Shown: piece by piece, positions 24,975 through 32,887 of the stretch
Numbering within the stretch: the first letter of the stretch is position 1
How the letters are laid out: every line of letters begins with the position of its first letter
Assembly (NCBI GenBank): GCA_943354965.1
Contig: CALRDN010000009.1
Span: forward strand, 1-46,484
Direction: 5' to 3'
Origin: Candidatus Peribacteria bacterium
Lineage (GTDB): Bacteria; Patescibacteriota; Gracilibacteria; UBA1369; UBA12463
DNA: 46,484 nt
Translations under genes and position numbers: made by a program
The notes under the pieces: generated by a model
Seen by the model: only the letters and a program-made list of their open reading frames with translations
Told to the model about the DNA's origin: nothing
Database searches by the model: none

Positions 24975-25278
24975 TTATATTCGGTCTTCGCTATTGCAGG
25001 GGGAGCTCATGGGTGAGCTTGTGCTGAAGGTTTTGGATTTCCAAGATGTTCCCGAGAAATTCTCTCCTTTTATGATTCATGTCGCCGCCGCCGGAAATTT
25101 GTTTGATGATTATCTTGATGCTCATGCGGATCATGCGAGTGGACAGTTGGCTATCAAGCCGGGTTTTATGTTCAAGGCGGCTTTTCAGCTAGTATTGACC
25201 GAGAAGGCGGCCTGGATTGCGGCACATCATCCCAACAAGCCTCGCGCGTTGCAGATTATGAGAAAGTTTCATTTTTAA
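24916..25278 (+). pseudogene. 3' part of the frameshifted hypothetical gene (or separate 120-aa ORF from TTG)
   Basis: This frame overlaps the previous one by 59 bases. Its only early start is a TTG at 24916 with no promoter of its own, and the residues from LSRQARAITEIRDYIRSSLLQ read as a natural continuation of the upstream helical protein. Just 5' in this frame is a TAG (24910-24912), so the shift must fall after it. Alternatives: a sequencing error, a genuine disabling mutation, or programmed +1 slippage. Confidence 0.55.
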
Positions 25279-25287
25279 TGCTATACT
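25279..25287 (+). promoter_or_regulatory. extended -10 TGCTATACT next to the folP start
   Basis: TGC plus TATACT (25282-25287), then 9 bases to ATG 25297. The -35 region is poor. Predicted leader about 3 bases; it starts within one base of the end of the upstream gene. Confidence 0.55.
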
Positions 25288-25296
25288 TCGCCCTGT

Positions 25297-26496
25297 ATGA
25301 ACCTATTTCTTCGTCAGATTGAGTCACTTCGGGAGGCGCAGGATGTTTTGCGTGATTTGGGTGTGGATAGTGCCGGAGTGGGAATTATGGCGAAAAAGAT
25401 GATAATGAAGTCGTTTTTTATTCAGGATTTGTCGGTACGTGCGGCGAATATTTTGAAACAAGAGTGTATATCCGTGGGTGGAGATTTGGCTCTGCCGAAG
25501 GCGGCATCATTTCTGGAAGGAGAATTTACCGACGCTGTGTTGATGATGAATGAGGCGCAACTTGAGAGATTATTGATGAAGTTGAAGGCTCAGCCTTTTG
25601 GATTGCGGGAGGTAGGAGAGACGTTGCAGGAAGTTATGAGAAGAATCGGAAAATTTGTTTATGTGCGGCCAAAAATCATGGGTATTCTCAATGTTACTCC
25701 AGATTCTTTTGTTGATGGTGGAGCATTGTTCGTTGGTGGAAAAATGGATGAAAAATTGGTGATGAAAAAAGTGGAGACGATGATCGACGAAGGTGCGGAT
25801 TATATTGATATTGGAGGGGAGTCTACTGGTCCCGGATCGGTAGATGTTTCTCCGAAAGAGGAGCTGGCTCGCGTGAAACCTGTACTCGATGTATTGAAGA
25901 AAAATAAAATATATACCAAAATAAAAGTGTCGGTAGATACTTATAGATCTACGGTTGCGAGTGCGGCACTTGAAAGTGGTGTGGCGATGATCAATGATGT
26001 GACGGCGCTACGAGGGGATTCTAAGATGGCTTCCGTGCTGGCAAAATCGAAGTGTGAAGTTGTGATGATGTATTCGAAAGATACTACAGCGAGGACGACG
26101 AGAGAGAAATTAGCATATGATGATGTGATGAAAACAGTGATTTCTTTTTTGGATGAGAGGGTCGATTATGCGGTTAAGAAGGGCATTTCTCGGGATCGAT
26201 TGATTTTGGATCCCGGTATGGGCGCTTTTGTGAGTGGAGATCCGAAGTATAGTTTTGAGATCTTGAGGCGATTGAAAGAATTGCAGATTTTTGGTTTACC
26301 GGTGCTCGTTGGAACTTCGAGGAAGTCTTTCCTTGGCGGGAAGTTAGGAGAGAGAGGGGAGGGTTCGTTAGCGACCTCGTGTGCGGCTTACATGCACGGC
26401 GCGGCTATTTTGCGAGTACATGATGTCGGTACTGCCAGGAAAGGCCTGGACGCAGTATGGTCGATTTACACCATGAAAAGATCCCAGTTTTTATAA
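25297..26496 (+). CDS. folP: dihydropteroate synthase, long form, 399 aa
   Basis: Joins 4-aminobenzoate to the pterin diphosphate made by FolK. The TIM-barrel core starts at about residue 126 with IMGILNVTPDSFVDGG, followed by DYIDIGGESTGPGS, VSVDTYR, INDVTAL, LILDPGMG and GTSRKSFLG, all in order. The N-terminal 125 residues (including AANILKQECISVGGD and LKAQPFGLREVGETL) form the extension seen in long bacterial DHPS variants. Neighbouring pabB/pabC supply one substrate and folK the other. Confidence 0.94.
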   Translation: MNLFLRQIESLREAQDVLRDLGVDSAGVGIMAKKMIMKSFFIQDLSVRAANILKQECISVGGDLALPKAASFLEGEFTDAVLMMNEAQLERLLMKLKAQPFGLREVGETLQEVMRRIGKFVYVRPKIMGILNVTPDSFVDGGALFVGGKMDEKLVMKKVETMIDEGADYIDIGGESTGPGSVDVSPKEELARVKPVLDVLKKNKIYTKIKVSVDTYRSTVASAALESGVAMINDVTALRGDSKMASVLAKSKCEVVMMYSKDTTARTTREKLAYDDVMKTVISFLDERVDYAVKKGISRDRLILDPGMGAFVSGDPKYSFEILRRLKELQIFGLPVLVGTSRKSFLGGKLGERGEGSLATSCAAYMHGAAILRVHDVGTARKGLDAVWSIYTMKRSQFL

Positions 26497-26520
26497 AATT
26501 GTCATCTAGACCTTTTGCAA

Positions 26521-26610
26521 TATAAGTTTTAAATCATCTTATTCTCTAAAAATATACTTTTTTGAAGCTGAGCATTTCGCCGGCGAAATTACTCGTCTAA
26601 AAAATAATGA
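26521..26610 (+). repeat. palindromic repeat, copy 2 (intergenic)
   Basis: Begins TATAAGTTTT like copy 1 and contains the perfect 16-bp palindrome ATTTCGCCGGCGAAAT at 26574-26589. The frame reads EAEHFAGEITRLKNN and stays similar to the protein encoded around copy 3 (LKNNDKISQ against LENQNTISQ). Lies in the 262-base gap between folP and the PTPS gene. Confidence 0.78.
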
Positions 26611-26758
26611 TAAAATAAGTCAAACGACCTCGTATTTATGATGCCTTCTACAAGCCATTATTTTGATGTTGGTAAAACTGGGGTCTTTTCAATCTACACC
26701 CCGTTGTAATAAATCTTAATTATGGTATCCTGTAGCCGTATTTTCTTATTTCATTCCC

Positions 26759-27220
26759 ATGTTTGTTACGAAAGAATTCACCTTCCACGCTTCTCACTTC
26801 CTTACGAAATATTTTGGAAAGTGTGAACGTTTGCACGGACACTCATACAAACTTCAGGTTACGATAGAAGGGGATATTGGGAGCAATGACCTTGTGATAG
26901 ATTTTGGTATATTGAAGCGCGTTGTTGTGAAACATGTGATTGATAAACTCGATCACAATCACTTGAACGATTTGTTTGAAAATCCTTCGGCTGAGCGGGT
27001 ATGTGAGTGGATTTGGAAAGTACTGGAGCCACTTCCTGAACTATTGCGGGAAGAAGTTAGTGATCCAAATTTGGCTGATGAGATGAAGAAATATTTGAAA
27101 GATGGTGAGGGTACCGTTTCTCCTGCTGATGTTGTTGGAGGTGTAAATTTTGGTGTTCGATTATATGAGGTTCGTTTGTGGGAGACTGAGGGTGCGAGTG
27201 TGTGGTTGCGGGCAGGGTGA
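26759..27220 (+). CDS. 6-pyruvoyltetrahydropterin synthase family enzyme, probable PTPS-I/III type, 153 aa
   Basis: COG0720 fold: zinc ligands H13 in FHASHFL and H26/H28 in LHGHSY, DHNHLND at 65-71, and a late Glu in YEVRLWET. The active-site signature is C22-E23-R24-L25-H26-G27-H28, which satisfies both the QueD form (C-x3-HGH) and the PTPS-III form (E-x2-HGH). From family knowledge, PTPS-III enzymes replace FolB by cleaving dihydroneopterin triphosphate to 6-hydroxymethyl-dihydropterin; the combined C-E signature has been described for PTPS-I/III members. With folK 20 bases downstream and no folB here, a FolB-replacing role is likely; queuosine synthesis is the alternative. Confidence 0.85.
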   Translation: MFVTKEFTFHASHFLTKYFGKCERLHGHSYKLQVTIEGDIGSNDLVIDFGILKRVVVKHVIDKLDHNHLNDLFENPSAERVCEWIWKVLEPLPELLREEVSDPNLADEMKKYLKDGEGTVSPADVVGGVNFGVRLYEVRLWETEGASVWLRAG

Positions 27221-27222
27221 AT

Positions 27223-27237
27223 TTTTTCTCCGAAAAA
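27223..27237 (+). other. T/A hairpin just before the folK start
   Basis: TTTTTC-TCC-GAAAAA stem-loop 3 bases before ATG 27241. A closely similar hairpin with the same following TCTATG precedes rpe (29731-29749). Confidence 0.5.
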
Positions 27238-27240
27238 TCT

Positions 27241-27750
27241 ATGCGTGGAATCTTTCTTGGTTTAGGGTCGAATTGTGGCGAGTGCTCGCGGCTATTGCGA
27301 GATGCTTTGGTTTTGCTGGAGGAGAGGGGAGTGGTTGCCGTGGCGAAATCGTCGGTCTATGAGACGGAGGCGGTTTTGGCTCAGGGACAGGAAAATCAGC
27401 AGAATTTTTTGAATGCGGTAGTGGAGGTGGAGACGGATTTATCACCGAGTGACTTGATGAAAACGTGTCTGGATGTTGAGTTGCTATTAGGAAGAATTCG
27501 TTTGAAAGATGATACGCGCTGGAGCGCAAGAACGATTGATATTGATGTGTTACTCTATGGGGGTGAAGTTGTACATACTTCCGAGCTTGTCGTGCCGCAC
27601 CCTCGCATGCATGAGCGGAATTTTGTTCTTGTTCCGTTGGTTGAGATTTCCGGAGATGTGATTCATCCCGTGTTGAGAATTTCTGCGATGGAGCTATTGA
27701 GAAGGAGTGAAGATATTCATCGAGTGATGGTGAGTAAGGAGAATTGGTAA
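27241..27750 (+). CDS. folK: 2-amino-4-hydroxy-6-hydroxymethyldihydropteridine pyrophosphokinase, 169 aa
   Basis: HPPK adds diphosphate to the pterin for FolP. Seen: GLGSNCGECSRLL at the N-terminus, SSVYETEAV, NFLNAVVEVET, the catalytic region LGRIRLKDDTRWSARTIDIDVLLYG (Mg-binding D-I-D), and PHPRMHERNFVLVPLVEI. Length is typical. ATG 27241 begins at the family N-terminus; the in-frame extension to 27202 runs into the PTPS gene and is not needed. 20 bases separate it from the PTPS stop, so the two are co-transcribed. Confidence 0.95.
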   Translation: MRGIFLGLGSNCGECSRLLRDALVLLEERGVVAVAKSSVYETEAVLAQGQENQQNFLNAVVEVETDLSPSDLMKTCLDVELLLGRIRLKDDTRWSARTIDIDVLLYGGEVVHTSELVVPHPRMHERNFVLVPLVEISGDVIHPVLRISAMELLRRSEDIHRVMVSKENW

Positions 27751-27772
27751 GTTTTTGTAGTATTGATATACT
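27744..27772 (+). promoter_or_regulatory. promoter abutting the start codon, TTGGTA-17-TATACT
   Basis: TTGGTA (27744-27749) overlaps the folK stop; 17 bases; TATACT (27767-27772) with TGA in front; 6 bases; ATG 27779. Predicted leaderless. Confidence 0.7.
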
Positions 27773-27778
27773 GTCATC

Positions 27779-28267
27779 ATGATCTTTTTGATGTTTGTTT
27801 TTATTTTTGAAATTCTTTTTGGGGGATTTGTTCCTCATGGGTTACTGCCTGATGCTCAGGTGAATGTGTTCAATGGAAATGATGTAGTGAGAGAGTCGAG
27901 TGTTCGATTTCCCGGGGTGCAGTTTGGGGTTGAGGTGGCTCGGACGGTTGCACAGCGCGCTCGAGGGCTCATGTTTCGGAAGAGTATGCCGCAGGATCAG
28001 GGGATGCTTTTTGTATTTGATGATGAGGTTATTCGAAACTTTTGGATGAAAAATACCCTTATTCCTTTGGATATGATTTTTGTGGATAAGGATGGCAAGG
28101 TTGTGTCAGTCAGGGAAAATGTTCAGCCATGTAGAGAAAAAGACTCATCATTTTGCTCTACGTACTCCTCGGTTTCGCCTGCTCGGTATGTTTTGGAGAT
28201 TAATGCGGGATTGGCTCAGTTCCATCATATTCAGGCGGGTTCACGCATGGACATCTCTATTCCATAA
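27779..28267 (+). CDS. DUF192 family exported protein, 162 aa
   Basis: An N-terminal hydrophobic helix (about 2-20) with almost no positive charge in front is followed by a DUF192 domain: ARTVAQRARGLMFRKSMPQDQGMLFVF, then NFWMKNTLIPLDMIFVDKDGKV and the C-terminal VLEINAG. The domain is common in bacteria and archaea; its function is not established. It is probably held at the outer face of the membrane. The start is fixed by the abutting promoter. It lies between folK and prs without an evident link to either. Confidence 0.87.
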   Translation: MIFLMFVFIFEILFGGFVPHGLLPDAQVNVFNGNDVVRESSVRFPGVQFGVEVARTVAQRARGLMFRKSMPQDQGMLFVFDDEVIRNFWMKNTLIPLDMIFVDKDGKVVSVRENVQPCREKDSSFCSTYSSVSPARYVLEINAGLAQFHHIQAGSRMDISIP

Positions 28268-28276
28268 TGCTACACT
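28248..28276 (+). promoter_or_regulatory. promoter near the prs start, TGGACA-17-TACACT
   Basis: TGGACA (28248-28253) lies inside the end of the DUF192 gene; 17 bases; TACACT (28271-28276); 9 bases; ATG 28286. Leader about 3 bases. Confidence 0.5.
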
Positions 28277-28285
28277 GCGCCTGCA

Positions 28286-29230
28286 ATGCAGAAAAACCCA
28301 ATTAAATTATTTGCTGGAAGCTCCCATCCATTGCTCGCTCAAGAAATAGCGAAGTATCTCAAGGTTCCCGTGTCCGCTGCGATTAATACTCGTTTTGCGA
28401 ATGGGGAGATTTATACGAGGCCGGTTGAGACGGTTCGTGGATGTGATGTGTATATCATTCAAACGTGTACTGACAAGGTAAATGAGGAGTTGATGGAGTT
28501 ATTTATCATGCTCGACTCATTGAAGAGATCTTTTGCGGGGAAAATACATGTCGTGATGCCAAATTATGGCTATGCGAGACAGGATAGGGTTGCGCAGCCG
28601 AGGGAGCCTATTACGGCGAAGCTGGTGGCAGATTTGATTTCGGCTGCGGGAGCGGATCATATTATTACGATGGCTCTGCATTCCGATCAGGAGCAGGGAT
28701 TCTTTAACTTCCCGGTTGATAACCTCAATCCGAGAAGACTTTTCGTGGATTATTTCAAGAAAAAGAAACTGAGCGATTTGGTCGTAGTGAGCACGGATGC
28801 TGGTGGCGCCAAGGATGTGAAAAAGTTTGCCGATATGATGGGCGTTGATTTTGCTATCGTCCATAAGACTCGTCCCAAGGCTAATGTATCAGAAGTTCTG
28901 CATGTAGTAGGTAGCGTTGATGGAAAAACATGTTTGATTTATGACGATATGATCGATACCGGTGGAAGTGTAGTGAATGCGGCGAAGGCGTTACGGGATC
29001 GGGGTGCAAATAAAAATATGTATTTGGCTGCAGTGCATGCCGTGTTTTCTGATCCATGTATAGAACGGCTTAAGACTGCGGGTTTCAAGGAAGTAGTGGT
29101 CTCTAATTCCATTCCGATTTCTCCGGCGAAGCGATTCAATGGTCTTACTGTTTTGTCCGTAGCGCCTATGCTCGCGCAGATTATTGAAAATGTTCACGAA
29201 TCAAAATCAGTTACGAATGTATTTATTTAA
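28286..29230 (+). CDS. prs: ribose-phosphate pyrophosphokinase, 314 aa
   Basis: Makes PRPP from ribose 5-phosphate and ATP. Seen: KLFAGSSHPLLA, FANGEIYTRPVETVRGCDVYIIQ, the YGYARQDRVAQPREPITAKLVA flexible-loop region, HSDQEQGFF, VVSTDAGGAKD, and the PRPP-binding loop LIYDDMIDTGGSVVNAA. Length is typical. It heads a cluster with rpiB (11-base gap) and rpe (45-base gap), which make its substrate. Confidence 0.96.
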   Translation: MQKNPIKLFAGSSHPLLAQEIAKYLKVPVSAAINTRFANGEIYTRPVETVRGCDVYIIQTCTDKVNEELMELFIMLDSLKRSFAGKIHVVMPNYGYARQDRVAQPREPITAKLVADLISAAGADHIITMALHSDQEQGFFNFPVDNLNPRRLFVDYFKKKKLSDLVVVSTDAGGAKDVKKFADMMGVDFAIVHKTRPKANVSEVLHVVGSVDGKTCLIYDDMIDTGGSVVNAAKALRDRGANKNMYLAAVHAVFSDPCIERLKTAGFKEVVVSNSIPISPAKRFNGLTVLSVAPMLAQIIENVHESKSVTNVFI

Positions 29231-29241
29231 TATGTATTCCC

Positions 29242-29706
29242 ATGATTTATATTGGATCTGACCATGCTGGATATGAGATGAAAGAGGTTCTTAAGGCTTC
29301 CATAAAGGATAATGTTGGTGATATGAACTTTGTTGATCTTGGTGTTTTTACGACTGACTCCATGGATTATCCGGATATTGCTCGAGAGGTTGCCGAGAAG
29401 GTTTCTGAGAATAAGGATGCTATGGGAATTTTGGTTTGCGGTACAGGGACAGGCATGGTGATTGCAGCTAACAAGCTTGATGGAATCCGTGCCGCGGCCG
29501 TGACAACTGATGCGATGGCAGAGATGGCTCGACGACACAACAATGCAAATATTATTACTCTTGGTTCTCGTATTGTTGATCAGGAGGCGGCAAAAAGGAT
29601 GGTAAAGATATTCCTCGAGACTCCATTTGATAACGACGAGAGGCATCAGCGACGTGTTGATAAAATTACAGAGATAGAGAAGATGAGAGATGAGAAGAAG
29701 AAGTAA
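29242..29706 (+). CDS. rpiB: ribose 5-phosphate isomerase B, 154 aa
   Basis: Interconverts ribulose 5-phosphate and ribose 5-phosphate. RpiB/LacAB family marks: IYIGSDHAGYEMKE at the N-terminus, DYPDIAREVA, GILVCGTGTGMVIAANKLDGIRAA with the catalytic Cys, MARRHNNANIITLGSRIV. The C-terminal 30 residues are charged and helical. Eleven bases after prs and before rpe, fitting a supply line for PRPP. No Shine-Dalgarno site in the short gap. Confidence 0.95.
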   Translation: MIYIGSDHAGYEMKEVLKASIKDNVGDMNFVDLGVFTTDSMDYPDIAREVAEKVSENKDAMGILVCGTGTGMVIAANKLDGIRAAAVTTDAMAEMARRHNNANIITLGSRIVDQEAAKRMVKIFLETPFDNDERHQRRVDKITEIEKMRDEKKK

Positions 29707-29730
29707 TAAAAGCGGGGACAGTAAAATCAA

Positions 29731-29749
29731 ATTTTTTCTTCGAAAAAAT
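29731..29749 (+). other. T/A hairpin just before the rpe start
   Basis: Perfect 8-bp stem ATTTTTTC / GAAAAAAT with loop TTC, ending 2 bases before ATG 29752. It matches the hairpin in front of folK, including the TCTATG context. Confidence 0.55.
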
Positions 29750-29751
29750 CT

Positions 29752-30411
29752 ATGTCACAAAAAATCTACATCGCACCTTCTATACTTTCCGCTGATTTTG
29801 GAAAGATAAATGAAGAGATAGCATCTATAGATGATTATTGCGATCTCATCCATGTTGATGTGATGGATGGACATTTCGTTCCGAATATTACGTTCGGGCC
29901 GGGGCAGGTAGGGAAGATGCGCTCGAAGAAGCCTTTTGATGTTCACTTGATGATAGAAAATCCTGAACAATATATAGCAGAGTTTGCGAAGGGAGTGATG
30001 AGTGCGGTAGGTGAGGAGCTCTATGCTCAGAGTTATTTGGTGGTGCATCAAGAAACAACAAAAGATTTGCTAGGTGTGATTCAGGCGATTAAACTATTGG
30101 GTATGAAAGCGGGCGTTGCACTCAACCCTGCGACCTCTTGGGAGACTATAGAGGGGCTTTTGAATGACATAGATTTAATTGTTTGCATGACGGTGAATCC
30201 AGGATTTGGTGGGCAGAAGTTCATCGAGTCGGTAATGCCAAAGGTTGCAAAGCTCAAAGAGCTTAATCCAAAGCTGCTCATCGAGATAGATGGGGGCGTG
30301 AATGACCAGACGGCAAGGCTGTGCAAAGAGGCGGGAGCCGATATCCTCGTTGCTGGAAACTACATTTTTAGTTCTCCGGATCGCAAGGCGGCTATCGAGA
30401 GTTTGCGATAA
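29752..30411 (+). CDS. rpe: ribulose-phosphate 3-epimerase, 219 aa
   Basis: Interconverts ribulose 5-phosphate and xylulose 5-phosphate. TIM-barrel landmarks: IAPSILSADFGKINEE, HVDVMDGHFVPNITFGP with metal-binding His and Asp, FDVHLMIENPE, LNPATSWE, MTVNPGFGGQKFIESV and EIDGGVNDQTA. Slightly longer than normal in the middle, with about 15 extra residues before LVVHQE. It closes the prs-rpiB-rpe cluster. Confidence 0.94.
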   Translation: MSQKIYIAPSILSADFGKINEEIASIDDYCDLIHVDVMDGHFVPNITFGPGQVGKMRSKKPFDVHLMIENPEQYIAEFAKGVMSAVGEELYAQSYLVVHQETTKDLLGVIQAIKLLGMKAGVALNPATSWETIEGLLNDIDLIVCMTVNPGFGGQKFIESVMPKVAKLKELNPKLLIEIDGGVNDQTARLCKEAGADILVAGNYIFSSPDRKAAIESLR

Positions 30412-30434
30412 AGGCAATTGATGATAAAATTACC

Positions 30435-30451
30435 CCCTTAAGATATAAGGG
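30435..30451 (+). promoter_or_regulatory. 6-bp hairpin overlapping a -10-like box before the RelA/SpoT-like gene
   Basis: CCCTTA / TAAGGG stem (30435-30440, 30446-30451) with a 5-base loop, three bases before ATG 30455. It also contains TATAAG (30444-30449), which would place a transcription start at about the ATG; no good -35 box is found. Could be promoter, operator or rpe 3' hairpin. Confidence 0.4.
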
Positions 30452-30454
30452 TTT

Positions 30455-32821
30455 ATGGCTTCATCATCATACATATCACCTTTAGCTTCCTCGACGGACA
30501 AAACTCCTGAGGCGATTTTTGACCCTGCTATAAAAGCAAAATTTTTATCTGATGTTCGTTTTTGTATCGAACATAGTCCTCATCGGCATGATTTTAACAC
30601 TTCTTCCGTCCCCCTCGAGAAAGATCCGGCCATAGAACAGTTATTTTCTTTTTTAGGAGCCGCTGAGCAAAGATTTGGTATTTCATTTGGGGCGATATTT
30701 TCAGAGGATGGTCCGGAGTTGCGCGCATTTATTGGTGAATTTTCTAATTCCTATATGGATGCCACTCGTGGAATTGCCAAGCTTTCCAAAGATATACAGG
30801 TGTATCATCATCCGGCAGGACTTCATCCGGAGAATCCGAATGAGTTCAGGAAAGTCCATATGTTTACTGATTTGCTAAGTACATTTATTCATTATGGTCA
30901 AAAGCGTGGAGATGCCGAGGATAATCGTCCCTACAAGAAAGGTCATATTGATGAGGTTTTAGGTTTTCTTCGATCGTATTGCGAACCGTTTGCTAGCTCT
31001 GTTTTGGAGGCATGTCGTATTCATGATGTCGGCGAAGATTTTGATCATCCCGAAGGTTTTATGGTAAAGGCAGGCTTAACTCCGGATCAAAAAGGTGATT
31101 TTTTTCAATTTCTTTGTGATTATCTAGATGCTCATTTGCCACCGGTTAATTTCCCCGATTCTTTTCGCGATATGCGCTTATGGGATGGTTCAGGAAGGCC
31201 ATTTCTCACAGGGGATCAATTTGATGCTTACGCCTCTCGTAAACTTCATCATTCCGATACGCTTCGTGATCTTTCCAAAATTCAGGGTGCCATTCCCGGA
31301 TATGCCAAGGATAGATATCGTGATGTGAATTCGAAGTTGCATCGTATTCTTTCTGAGTCGGATCCTCGTATTCGTATGGTTATGTTTGTGCAATATTTTT
31401 TCCCAAAAGCGTTTGATACGCTTAGTAATGTGTATTCTTATTTTCAAATGAGTCACAAGGCCGGGGGGGATGCCGAACATTCCGAGAGGGAAAAGTTTAA
31501 ACGCCGACAGATGGAGGGAATGGTTCGCAACATTGTGTTGAAAGGTATGCAACGACTAGGCGCCCAAATCGCGCATTACAAAATCAATGATGCCTTGAAG
31601 TTTCCCCACTGGGACAAGCGACAAGACTACAAGGCTATGATTAAAAGTATTACCGACAAGGACAGAGATGGTGGTGGTATGAGTAGGGCTGAAATATTTG
31701 AACGCGATCTCTTCAAGGCTGTTGCGCAGCTTTATAAAAATGCCTATCAAGAGCCTCTTCCCGAAGATTCCATTCAGATCATCATGTGGCGACGTGCTAT
31801 TCATGATATCAAGGCGAGTGTCCAGAGGGCTATCGACTCAGGTGTTTTGCCCGATGCAACCAAGTTTATGCATGTTATTGATATACGAGTTTTGGATTCG
31901 CGTCCCGAAGTTGCTCTCCGTATTAAGACTATCATAGAGAGTGTTATGGCAAGTTTTGTGCCTATTATTGAGAGAGGAAAATTGGTAGCAGAAAGACAAC
32001 ATCCGCTCATAGGAGAGCTATGTTCTGTTCGATCCGACGATGGTATTCCCAAGAAAACTACTTCTTTCGGACATGTTGTTTACTCGTTACGCAGTTTGCC
32101 CGAAGTGCGTCGAGATTTAGAGGGTCTTGTTAGTACGGTATATCTCAATCAGGACATGATTGCTTTTGGGAAGTTACGAACTTTCTTGGACATACTGCGA
32201 ATGCATGTTGGTCATGTTGAAGGGGTTTTGAAGGTCATTGAGGATGAGTTGCGGTATCTCGCAACGTTACCGGTTGCTCAACAAATGAGCGATACTCACT
32301 CGCAAATTTATTCGGCCCTACAGTATTTTGTATCTGATTCAAACGCAAAACAGGCATCCGAGGATCATGTGAATATTTTTGGAGAAAAGATGGACAGTAG
32401 TGTGTCTATGGTTCCTTATGCTGAAGAGGTTATGAAGCTCTATCATGATTACAAAGAGCAGATTATGACTCACATGTCTTCACGTATTGAGTTGGGAAAA
32501 TTTTCTGTTGTTCTTGATGGATCTCGCATGGTTGCTGACTCTCATATTACTCTTCCAAAAGATTCCAATCCTCTTTATGGTTTATTTTATTATTTTCCAA
32601 TGCTCGCTTGTCATAGTATTAAATCTATTCGTGTTAATCGTGGAGGTACGCAAAATATTTTTACGGATGTTGAGGTTATGAAACATCTCACCTTAATTCC
32701 TGGGGATAAGGTTGAGGTTCAGTTGAATCTTGAGCGAAAAGATAGAAAAAATATTATAAAAGCTATGGGATTTGCTCGACGGACGCTGTATCCGGATAAG
32801 GAGGTGGTGCTTGATTCGTAG
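30455..32821 (+). CDS. divergent RelA/SpoT-like protein (HD + degenerate synthetase + TGS), 788 aa
   Basis: Order and local patterns follow the RelA/SpoT family. HD part: H164 in GHIDEVLGFL and IHDVGED (H190, D191, E194, D195); DPRIRMVMFVQYFF at 303-316 aligns with the family DxR..L.KLAD segment, but the metal-binding Asp is replaced. MQRLGAQIAHYKINDALKF (365-383) matches the helix linking HD and synthetase. Synthetase-like part (about 445-548): MWRRAIHDIKASVQRA, VIDIRVLDS, and IPKKTTSFGHVVYSL where active enzymes have a PK.NGYQSLH motif. TGS-like part at about 683-758 (HITLPKDSNPLYGLFYYF, then IPGDKVEV). An extra N-terminal 130 residues precede. Both active sites are altered, so a ligand-sensing or regulatory role is more likely than normal ppGpp turnover (inference). 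Confidence 0.68.
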   Translation: MASSSYISPLASSTDKTPEAIFDPAIKAKFLSDVRFCIEHSPHRHDFNTSSVPLEKDPAIEQLFSFLGAAEQRFGISFGAIFSEDGPELRAFIGEFSNSYMDATRGIAKLSKDIQVYHHPAGLHPENPNEFRKVHMFTDLLSTFIHYGQKRGDAEDNRPYKKGHIDEVLGFLRSYCEPFASSVLEACRIHDVGEDFDHPEGFMVKAGLTPDQKGDFFQFLCDYLDAHLPPVNFPDSFRDMRLWDGSGRPFLTGDQFDAYASRKLHHSDTLRDLSKIQGAIPGYAKDRYRDVNSKLHRILSESDPRIRMVMFVQYFFPKAFDTLSNVYSYFQMSHKAGGDAEHSEREKFKRRQMEGMVRNIVLKGMQRLGAQIAHYKINDALKFPHWDKRQDYKAMIKSITDKDRDGGGMSRAEIFERDLFKAVAQLYKNAYQEPLPEDSIQIIMWRRAIHDIKASVQRAIDSGVLPDATKFMHVIDIRVLDSRPEVALRIKTIIESVMASFVPIIERGKLVAERQHPLIGELCSVRSDDGIPKKTTSFGHVVYSLRSLPEVRRDLEGLVSTVYLNQDMIAFGKLRTFLDILRMHVGHVEGVLKVIEDELRYLATLPVAQQMSDTHSQIYSALQYFVSDSNAKQASEDHVNIFGEKMDSSVSMVPYAEEVMKLYHDYKEQIMTHMSSRIELGKFSVVLDGSRMVADSHITLPKDSNPLYGLFYYFPMLACHSIKSIRVNRGGTQNIFTDVEVMKHLTLIPGDKVEVQLNLERKDRKNIIKAMGFARRTLYPDKEVVLDS

Positions 32822-32841
32822 GTTTTGGCTTAGAGGATCCC

Positions 32842-32870
32842 TTGCCTAAAGAGCGATCTGCGTTTAAGAT
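32842..32870 (+). promoter_or_regulatory. promoter of tRNA-Arg, TTGCCT-17-TAAGAT
   Basis: TTGCCT (32842-32847), 17 bases, TAAGAT (32865-32870). Predicted start about 11 bases before the mature tRNA. Confidence 0.55.
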
Positions 32871-32887
32871 ACGCCTTGCTGCTACGT

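Noticed and set aside
27239-27838. 199-codon minus-strand frame
   Set aside because: Antisense to folK and DUF192; Pro/Ser/His-rich composition with no family resemblance.
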